This document shows, piece by piece, positions 7,464 to 12,825 of a stretch of 12,825 bases of DNA. Where the stretch lies: assembly GCA_035500455.1 (NCBI GenBank), contig DATJXG010000102.1, positions 1-12,825 of the forward strand. The letters run 5' to 3'. A program made the position numbers and the translations under genes. A model generated the notes under the pieces. The model worked only from the letters and a program-made list of their open reading frames with translations. It was not told where the DNA came from and searched no databases. Source of the stretch: DATJXG01 sp035500455 (GTDB taxonomy: Bacteria > Acidobacteriota > Terriglobia > Terriglobales > Acidobacteriaceae). Within the stretch, counting starts at the first letter, position 1. Each line of letters starts with the position of its first letter.

Positions 7464-8635
7464 AGGGGGCCGGACGCGCCATGCCACCCGCGAATTCATC
7501 ATTGACGGTCGATATACGCAAGCGCTTCCCGGGCGCGCGTGCGTTCGAAGTGGAACTCGCCTTCACCGCCGCACCCGGCATCACAATTTTGTTTGGTCCG
7601 TCCGGGGCGGGGAAGACGACGTTGCTCGATTGTATTGCCGGACTCGTCCTCCCGGATTCGGGGCGGATCGCTGCCGGCGAGCGGACTTTTTTCGATCACG
7701 CGCAGAAGATTGACGTCCCGCCACAGCGCCGGCGCGTGGGATACGTCTTCCAGGATTTGGCGCTGTTTCCCCATCTCACGGCCGAAGAGAATATCGGATA
7801 TGGGTTGCGACGGCTGGACTCCAGAGAACGGCGGCGGCGGCGAGGCGGGGAGATCCTGGAATCGTTTCGCATCGCTCATTTGCGGGGTCGAAAGCCGGGA
7901 GAAATTTCCGGTGGCGAGCGGCAGCGGGTGGCGCTGGCGCGGGCGCTGGTGACTGATCCGTGCCTGTTGCTCCTCGATGAGCCACTGGCGGCGCTGGATG
8001 CGGCGACCAAATCCAAAATCGTGGCCGACCTACGGGCGTGGAACGATGCCCACCAGATTCCAGTTCTCTACGTCACCCACAGCCGCGAGGAAGTCTTCGC
8101 GTTGGGGGAGCGGGTGCTGGTGCTGGAAAGCGGCCGCGTCGTCGCCCAGGGCACGCCCCACGAAATGATGACTGCGCCTCGGCAGGAAACGGTGGCGCAG
8201 TTGGCGGGCTTTGAGAATGTCTTCGATGGCACCGTGGCCTCCGTTCACGAAGACCGTGGGACCATGACCTGCCGCATTGGCGAGACCCTCGAACTGGAAA
8301 CGCCGCTGGTGCGGGCGGAGGTGGGAACGAAGCTGCTTGTGGGAATTCGCGCCGGAGATATTCTCCTCGCCACGATTCGTCCAGAAGGGCTGAGCGCACG
8401 GAACGTGATTCCGGGAACGCTTACTGCGATCGCCCAGCGGGACATGATCGTGGTCGCCACTGTGGATTGCGGAATCGAGGTCGAAGTCCATTTGACCCTG
8501 GCGGCGCGGGATTCGCTGCAACTGCGGCCGGGAAGCGAATTGTGGCTGGTGATCAAAACCCACTCTTGCCACCTGATGGTAGCGCCGGCGTCCCGCCACC
8601 ACCCGGCGGGCGAAGCGCCGGCGGCGGCACCATAG
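7460..8635 (+). CDS. modC: Molybdate ABC transporter ATP-binding protein ModC, with repeat-encoded C-terminal tail
   Basis: ATPase that powers molybdate import. Counting from ATG 7460 (391 aa): Walker A GPSGAGKT (46-53), Q-loop YVFQDLALFPHLT (95-107), signature ISGGERQRVALARAL (149-163), Walker B LLLLDEP (169-175), and the H-loop His in YVTHS (207). The C-terminal part from about 313 (ARNVIPGTLTAIAQRD ... VEVHLT ... LWLVIKTHSCHLM) is an oxyanion-binding MOP/TOBE-type domain, standard for ModC. The family homology ends at about residue 373; residues 374-391 (VAPASRHHPAGEAPAAAP) are encoded by a GC-rich inverted-repeat element, an unusual tail. ATG 7460 is preferred because it forms ATGA with the modB stop; GTG 7439 and ATG 7481 (behind AAGGGGG) are alternatives. 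Transcription converges with the glycosyltransferase gene. Confidence 0.93.
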   Translation: MKGAGRAMPPANSSLTVDIRKRFPGARAFEVELAFTAAPGITILFGPSGAGKTTLLDCIAGLVLPDSGRIAAGERTFFDHAQKIDVPPQRRRVGYVFQDLALFPHLTAEENIGYGLRRLDSRERRRRRGGEILESFRIAHLRGRKPGEISGGERQRVALARALVTDPCLLLLDEPLAALDAATKSKIVADLRAWNDAHQIPVLYVTHSREEVFALGERVLVLESGRVVAQGTPHEMMTAPRQETVAQLAGFENVFDGTVASVHEDRGTMTCRIGETLELETPLVRAEVGTKLLVGIRAGDILLATIRPEGLSARNVIPGTLTAIAQRDMIVVATVDCGIEVEVHLTLAARDSLQLRPGSELWLVIKTHSCHLMVAPASRHHPAGEAPAAAP

Positions 8636-8676
8636 GTCTTCATTGGGGAAACGGCCGGCGGGACACCGGCGCTACC
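8578..8676. repeat. GC-rich inverted-repeat (dispersed-repeat type) element between convergent genes; possible bidirectional terminator
   Basis: A 20-base left arm, GGTAGCGCCGGCGTCCCGCC (8578-8597), is complementary at 19 of 20 positions to 8657-8676. Inside are a second AGCGCCGGCG copy (8614-8623) and further GC-rich complementarity. Such sequence, giving SAGVPPA-like peptides, is to my recollection dispersed in many copies in acidobacterial and similar genomes. Both the modC stop (8633-8635) and the stop of the converging glycosyltransferase gene (8672-8674) lie within it. The long stem could end or protect both transcripts, though there is no U-run. Confidence 0.7.
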
Positions 8677-10165
8677 TGAGTTTCGCATCCCTGACCTGGC
8701 GGAGTTCGATCACCGCGATCCATTGTCCTTGGCGAGCTTTGGCGTACACGAGATCGCCGCCGAGGATCTGGGCGGCAAGAGCCGGCGGGGCGTCGCGATG
8801 ATAGCCGAAGAACCGGGCTTTTATCCTGCGCCACGCCTCCCAATGCTCAAGCCAGGGATGCGGCGGTTCGTATTTCGTGGAGAACACCAGCGCCATATCA
8901 AAGCTGGAGCGCTGGTCGGCGGCGGACATCAATTGCTCAATCGTAAAGTTCTCGATCCTTACCACCTGCATCGGGCGGGTCACGTAGCCGAACGCCGGGT
9001 GGGTGAGTTCGTCATTGGCGGGCCAGGCGGTAAGGACGCGCGCCATGGGATAGCGGGCTTCGAGAAAGTTTTCGGCGTCCTGGTGGAGGAGGATGTAATC
9101 GCGGTAAGCGAGATTGTCTTCCAGCGTAAATCCGTAGGGCGGATTGATGAAGAGCGCGAGCACGAAACCCAAAAGCACCAGTGCAATTGCCTGGCGCCAG
9201 AAGTGAACGCGCCGCCACAGGGTCGAAACGAAAACAATAATCGCCAGAGGAACGATCGGCAGCATATAACGCGCCAAGACCGCGCCGCCGATCACTGACA
9301 TCACGACGATATAAACTGCGGCGACCGCGAGAAACGTAAACTGAATGTGCAGCGAGATTCGGGGGCGCTCCTCTCCCTGGTCGCGCAAGGGCGGAAGCAG
9401 CATCGCCAGCAGGGCCGCGGCGGAGAGCACGCCCAGGTTCATATAGCCCACCGTCTGCCACAGGCGCATCAGCAGCGCGAGGAGGATGCGCAGGGGGTTG
9501 GCAGTTGCCTGCACGTTGTAGCGGAAGAACTCGGGATTTCCAAAGACATGGCCGGTGAGTGAGTAATGGTAGGCGTACCAGGTGGCAAGAACGGCGGCCG
9601 GAACAAGCAGGGGCGCGAAAATCCCGGCGGAGAGATTTTCGGGAATCTCTCCATCCGCCGTGCCCGATCGCCTGGAGGAGCAGAACCTGGCGGCAATCCG
9701 CCATGCCAACAAAGCTAAAGGCACCAGCACGGCGGTTTCCTTTGCCATAGCCGCAAGCGAGAACCACAGAGCAGTCGCGGTCCACCGCCGCTCGAAGTGG
9801 CTGAGCAGGCCCCAGAAGATCAGTCCGGCGGCGGCCAAATCAACCTGCGCCAGCGTGCTCTGCACGAAGAACACCGGATACAGCGCAGTGCAGATTGCCG
9901 AAGCCCAGGCCACCTCGCGGTTAGCAATGTGTTCGGCCAGCCGGAAAATTCCCAGCAAGGAGAACGCCGCCACCAGCAGCATTGCAGCCCGCGTTACCAG
10001 CGGAGTGAATCCGGCGATCTTCCACCACAGCGCCAGGTAAGCCATCACCAGCGGAGGGTGAGCATTCGACGGCGTGGAATGGGGGATCAGCGATCCTGTA
10101 AGCCACAGGTCGCGGGCGGCCGGAATGTAGTAGCCGGCTTCGTCCCAGAAATAGGGCAGGCGCAA
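8672..10165 (-). CDS. Polyprenyl-phosphate-sugar glycosyltransferase, PMT/ArnT-like (GT39/GT83); N-terminus probably longer
   Basis: Multi-pass membrane enzyme of the GT-C fold that transfers a sugar from a polyprenyl phosphate carrier to an acceptor on the outer face of the membrane. The N-terminal signature is clear: LPYFWDEAGYYIPAARDLW with the acidic DE pair, then NAHPPLVMAYLALWW, followed by many hydrophobic helices and KETAVLVPLALLAW. The C-terminal 120 residues are soluble (RYPMARVLTAWPANDELTHP ... VYAKARQGQWIAVIEL). The substrate is not predictable. The first usable start in this frame is TTG 10165, with no ribosome site, and it cuts off a hydrophobic helix (AILFTFLFLLLFALHG) that the same frame encodes just upstream. 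The frame stays open past 10261 without ATG, GTG or TTG, so the real start may be a CTG at 10261 overlapping the DUF3467 stop. The stop lies inside the inverted-repeat element. Confidence 0.85.
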   Translation of the reverse strand: MRLPYFWDEAGYYIPAARDLWLTGSLIPHSTPSNAHPPLVMAYLALWWKIAGFTPLVTRAAMLLVAAFSLLGIFRLAEHIANREVAWASAICTALYPVFFVQSTLAQVDLAAAGLIFWGLLSHFERRWTATALWFSLAAMAKETAVLVPLALLAWRIAARFCSSRRSGTADGEIPENLSAGIFAPLLVPAAVLATWYAYHYSLTGHVFGNPEFFRYNVQATANPLRILLALLMRLWQTVGYMNLGVLSAAALLAMLLPPLRDQGEERPRISLHIQFTFLAVAAVYIVVMSVIGGAVLARYMLPIVPLAIIVFVSTLWRRVHFWRQAIALVLLGFVLALFINPPYGFTLEDNLAYRDYILLHQDAENFLEARYPMARVLTAWPANDELTHPAFGYVTRPMQVVRIENFTIEQLMSAADQRSSFDMALVFSTKYEPPHPWLEHWEAWRRIKARFFGYHRDAPPALAAQILGGDLVYAKARQGQWIAVIELRQVRDAKLR

Positions 10166-10257
10166 CAGCGGGCCGTGCAGCGCGAACAGCAGGAGAAAGA
10201 GAAACGTAAACAGGATTGCCGGATGCAGGCCGCGGCCACCTTCGCGCGTGGGCGTGT

Positions 10258-10554
10258 TCAGTGGATCGGCCCCACGCCCGCCATGCGGGGATCGAGTTTG
10301 ATTTCGCCGAACGTACTCTCGTAGCTGCTCACGTTCTGCTGCAGGATGGAGGCCAGTGCCTTGGCTTGCTGAGGACTGAGGTAAATGCCCTGAAAATTGC
10401 GGATTTCCACGTGGGTCTCACTCTGCGGTTGCAGCGTGCCGAATACCAGGAAGAAGTCCCATACGTTGACCCGCACCTGCACGCTATTGGAGTAGTTCTC
10501 GCGATAGTCGGCGGTGTTGACCAGGCTGATCTGAGTTTGCGTCGGATTACTCAT
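10258..10554 (-). CDS. DUF3467 family protein
   Basis: A soluble 98-residue protein I recognise as DUF3467 from its central part: YRENYSNSVQVRVNVWDFFLVFG, the polar strand ETHVEIRNFQGIYLSPQQAKAL, and a helix ASILQQNVSSYESTFGEI (motifs around residues 17-84). No function is established for the family; members are small and widely spread. I chose ATG 10554 (MSNPTQTQI), since homology starts just behind it; an in-frame ATG at 10605 would add 17 unrelated residues. There is no clear ribosome site, but a TACACT hexamer lies 8 bases upstream of the ATG, so a leaderless or near-leaderless transcript is possible (weak inference). Its stop codon lies at the point where the downstream glycosyltransferase frame could begin (CTGA overlap), suggesting translational coupling. 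Confidence 0.75.
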   Translation of the reverse strand: MSNPTQTQISLVNTADYRENYSNSVQVRVNVWDFFLVFGTLQPQSETHVEIRNFQGIYLSPQQAKALASILQQNVSSYESTFGEIKLDPRMAGVGPIH

Positions 10555-10665
10555 GGGGCTTAAGTGTAGCGGCAAAGCAATGCGGAAAGAAAGGGAAGAG
10601 TGCATCGCTCTGCGCCCTCGGGGGCTTTCCTCAGCGCTCTCGGCGATTCAGGCTTTTTCTGTCTC

Positions 10666-11877
10666 TCATTCCTCGACGCTCTGCTGGCTGGCATTGAGGC
10701 AAACGATCCCCAGCACTCCCGCCATCGCCGGCACCGAAAGTTGAAGGTGCGTGTAGCGTGTGATCGGGCCCAGCAGGAACAGGGGATAGCAGGCATAGAG
10801 CAGCGCTTTCAGCCAGGCCGCCTCGAGAATTTCGGGCTCCATAGCGCAATCCGCCAGAAATAAGAACACCGGCGCCAGAATTACCAGATCGTAAACCGTC
10901 AAGTGCGGACACACCAGAACGGTAGCCAGCAGGAGCGATGAAAATCGCAATTCCAGAGACGCCTCATGCCGCCAGCACTGCACGGCCATGGCGAGAGCCG
11001 CCGCGGCAGTCAGCAGATATAACCCAAACGCCGCATCCGGCCAGGGAAGCAGCAGCGACCAGAATGCGCGCAGCGAGTGCATCTGATAAGGGCGCGGTTC
11101 GAGCAAGACTAAGACGTCGCGCACCCGCCACAGCGCGCGTGCGTAGTTCTGCATGACTGCGGTCCCATAGTGCCACCACGCCAGCGAGAGCTGAACGCCT
11201 GCCGAGGCGACCGCCCCGATCACCACTCGCCACTCCGCCGCAGCGACGAACAGTACTGCCGCTGCCAGTCCCAGTTGCGGTTTGAAAATGAGGCAGCCGA
11301 CGGCCAGTCCCGCGAGCCACCGCCGCTTTCGCCGCAATGCCAGATACGCCAGGGTGAAACAGCCGAGCGCCAGGCCGGAAGTTTGTCCCCAGGCGATGAG
11401 ATGAAAGAGGCCGGGAAACGCCACCGCCAGAATTGCCACGGTCCAGAAATCGCCTCGCAAATTCGGGCAAGTCCGCCAGAGGGCATAGCAACAGAAGCCA
11501 TAAATCAGCAGGTTGATCGACAGCCATAGCGCCAGGGCGCGTAGATAGTGAAGGTGGGCAAGCGGCTCAAAGAACAAAGAGACCTGGGGTCCGTAAAGCG
11601 GCACGTAGGAATAGTTGGCAACTTCCGGGTCGAAGGCCCACATTGCGGATTGTGCCCGCATGTCATAGAGCAAATCGCCGCGGTTATGCCGGGCGAGCGT
11701 GCCCAGCGTGTAGAAGTGGAGAAAGTCGGCGCCTTTGATCAGCCCGTTGCGGTCGATTTGCCCATGCGTGCTCATGTCCAGGGCGTACACCGACCATAGG
11801 CACAAAGCGAGAAGGATGCCATGCGCGCGCAGGCGCTTGCGATTGAACCATGACGTTTGCGGGGATGCGCCTTCCAT
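10666..11877 (-). CDS. GT87 (DUF2029) polyprenol-phosphate-mannose-type glycosyltransferase
   Basis: Integral membrane GT-C enzyme of family GT87 (PimE-like), which uses polyprenyl-phosphate sugars for extracytoplasmic glycan assembly. It is 403 aa from ATG 11877. After a first helix (GILLALCLWSVYALDM) comes KGADFLHFYTLGTLARHNRGDLLYD, with the Asp (51) that corresponds to the catalytic Asp of the family. Later hydrophobic helices surround WGQTSGLALG and LIFKPQLGLAAAVLF; the KPQ motif is typical of GT87. The frame is open 101 codons further upstream, but that part overlaps the preceding gene and is Arg/Pro-rich, so ATG 11877 is taken; no strong ribosome site precedes it. It starts 20 bases after the stop of the preceding GT87-like gene, so the two are probably co-transcribed. 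The sugar and acceptor are not evident. Confidence 0.82.
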   Translation of the reverse strand: MEGASPQTSWFNRKRLRAHGILLALCLWSVYALDMSTHGQIDRNGLIKGADFLHFYTLGTLARHNRGDLLYDMRAQSAMWAFDPEVANYSYVPLYGPQVSLFFEPLAHLHYLRALALWLSINLLIYGFCCYALWRTCPNLRGDFWTVAILAVAFPGLFHLIAWGQTSGLALGCFTLAYLALRRKRRWLAGLAVGCLIFKPQLGLAAAVLFVAAAEWRVVIGAVASAGVQLSLAWWHYGTAVMQNYARALWRVRDVLVLLEPRPYQMHSLRAFWSLLLPWPDAAFGLYLLTAAAALAMAVQCWRHEASLELRFSSLLLATVLVCPHLTVYDLVILAPVFLFLADCAMEPEILEAAWLKALLYACYPLFLLGPITRYTHLQLSVPAMAGVLGIVCLNASQQSVEE

Positions 11878-11897
11878 GAATGTCGCACCGCAGGATA

Positions 11898-12825
11898 CTA
11901 CGTGCCGGGGCGTCTGCGGGCATTGCGGTGTTCTTCTTGTCGGTAACCGGATGGGCGTTCGCTCGCTTCGCTTGCGGGACGGGGCAAGCCCGGGAGCAAG
12001 CCCCGTCCCTGCACGGTTGTTTTGCCACGAAGGGTCAGCAAGCCGAAAGCCGCGAGCGGCAGTAAAAGACTCAGGTACAACGGTAGTGACCAAACATGTT
12101 GCAGAGCCGCCGGCAGGAACAGCCAGACAAGTATGACTCCGGCCGCCAGCACCCAGGGTGCCCCCGCGATCCCCCACCACAGAACGAGCAGCGCGCGACT
12201 CAGTAAGTTTCTCGCCCAGGTGGCCGGCGCGTCCTGCGCCGCCAGCAGCAGTGCAGGAAGAAGCAGGATCTGGTTGAAAACTGGCTTTGTGGCCGGAACG
12301 ATCATTATGGTGACCACGAGCACCAGAGCAAACGTGAATGCGAATGCGGGGGAATCACCGGCAGCAAGGCGAGAACGCCAACCTACCGCCACCAAGCCGA
12401 CGACGAGCGCGGCCGCTCCAATCAGTGCCAACGCGCGGGGAAGCCATAGCGCCAGCCAGGAAGAAGAATCGGTGTAGCGGGCGTACGCCACAATTCCGCG
12501 GACGAACTCGGGAATCCAACCCGGCAGAAGCCATTCTCCTGCCAGCACGAGAGCGGTCATGCTCAAGGCATAACTCGCGGCGAACGCCTTGCGCTTTTTC
12601 CAGTCGCTTAGGGCCCAAAGCATCAGCCACGCGGTGATCAAAGCCGCCATCTGCGGCTTGATGGAAGCGAGCGCCAGCAGGATCCCAGCGGAGCGGTAGC
12701 ATTGTTTCGTCAACAATGCCGCGCAACCGGCCAGCAGGCCCGCCACCAGCAGAGCAAGTTGTTGCAGGTTCAGCGCCTGGATTACTGGGACGCTGGCTAG
12801 AGTCAACGCGCCAGTCACGATAAGC
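11898..12825 (-). CDS. Second GT87-like membrane glycosyltransferase, N-terminus cut by window edge
   Basis: C-terminal part of a polytopic membrane protein; the frame runs open to the right edge (codons before GTG 12818 read Leu-Ile), so the GTG is probably internal. Visible features match GT87: VPVIQALNLQQLALLVAGLL, then GILLALASIKPQMAALITAWL with the KPQ motif, then SSWLALWLPRALALIG and PATKPVFNQILLLPALLL, with about seven hydrophobic helices. The expected N-terminal catalytic Asp segment would lie outside the window. The last 45 or so residues (KTTVQGRG ... NARRRPGT) are polar, Arg/Pro-rich and encoded partly by a hairpin-forming GC-rich sequence, so they look like a non-homologous tail. 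It is followed after 20 bases by the complete GT87 gene in the same direction. Confidence 0.75.
   Translation of the reverse strand, partial: LIVTGALTLASVPVIQALNLQQLALLVAGLLAGCAALLTKQCYRSAGILLALASIKPQMAALITAWLMLWALSDWKKRKAFAASYALSMTALVLAGEWLLPGWIPEFVRGIVAYARYTDSSSWLALWLPRALALIGAAALVVGLVAVGWRSRLAAGDSPAFAFTFALVLVVTIMIVPATKPVFNQILLLPALLLAAQDAPATWARNLLSRALLVLWWGIAGAPWVLAAGVILVWLFLPAALQHVWSLPLYLSLLLPLAAFGLLTLRGKTTVQGRGLLPGLPRPASEASERPSGYRQEEHRNARRRPGT
11976..12009. repeat. GC-rich hairpin inside the 3' tail of the edge-truncated GT87 gene
   Basis: GGGACGGGGC (11976-11985) and GCCCCGTCCC (12000-12009) are perfect 10-bp complements around a 14-base loop that itself holds CCCGGG. The flanking GCTCGCTTCGCTTGCG is also low-complexity. 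This resembles dispersed intergenic repeats, yet here it is translated as the C-terminal tail of the upstream gene. It may weaken transcription between the two GT87 genes. Confidence 0.6.

Noticed and set aside
8723..9298. 191-aa plus-strand ORF opposite the PMT-like gene, and other long antisense frames
   Set aside because: These are GC-rich shadow frames opposite a well-supported membrane protein; they have no recognisable domains.
11878..12180. N-terminal 101-codon extension of the complete GT87 gene
   Set aside because: It overlaps the preceding gene's end on the same strand, is Arg/Pro-rich without family features, and the normal first helix begins after ATG 11877.

Overview
The window is GC-rich and gene-dense. 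Two things suggest a soil or sediment bacterium of the Acidobacteriota or a similar phylum: the families present (selenocysteine formate dehydrogenase with an NrfD-type membrane subunit, polyprenol-phosphate-sugar glycosyltransferases, a DUF3467 protein) and the GC-rich dispersed-repeat style, with peptide shadows such as SAGVPPA and NAEGAEN. That placement is inference; there is no rRNA or other marker gene.

Layout. (1) 1-942, plus strand: 3' part of a cation diffusion facilitator transporter cut by the left edge. (2) 1117-6087, plus strand: a three-gene formate dehydrogenase operon. The large subunit is one gene read through an in-frame UGA (1675-1677) as selenocysteine, with a bacterial SECIS hairpin directly behind it. 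Next come a four-cluster ferredoxin-like subunit with a C-terminal membrane anchor (4287-5078) and an NrfD-like integral membrane subunit (5071-6087). All three reading frames overlap and are probably translationally coupled. (3) 6106-6486, minus strand: a small protein with a Myb/SANT-like helix-turn-helix. Its start faces modB across a 302-base intergenic region that carries a long dyad. (4) 6789-8635, plus strand: molybdate permease modB and ATPase modC, without modA in view. (5) 8578-8676: a GC-rich inverted-repeat element that contains the 3' ends of both modC and the converging glycosyltransferase gene. (6) 8672-12825, minus strand: a co-directional group made of an edge-truncated GT87 glycosyltransferase, a second complete GT87, a DUF3467 protein and a GT39/83 (PMT/ArnT-like) glycosyltransferase.

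How they work together. Formate dehydrogenase needs a molybdenum (or tungsten) bis-MGD cofactor plus selenocysteine, so modBC close by makes metabolic sense. The large subunit has no twin-arginine signal, so the complex most likely faces the cytoplasm and is held to the membrane by the NrfD subunit and the anchor of the iron-sulfur subunit. The minus-strand glycosyltransferases use polyprenyl-phosphate sugars and probably build an envelope glycan or modify a lipid or protein outside the membrane. No link between them and the formate genes is visible.

The points most worth a second look are the UGA/SECIS pair, the 36-bp dyad between the small regulator-like gene and modBC, the repeat element that supplies the C-terminus of ModC, and a glycosyltransferase whose first membrane helix is encoded upstream of any canonical start codon. 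I see no CRISPR array, transposase, rRNA or tRNA.
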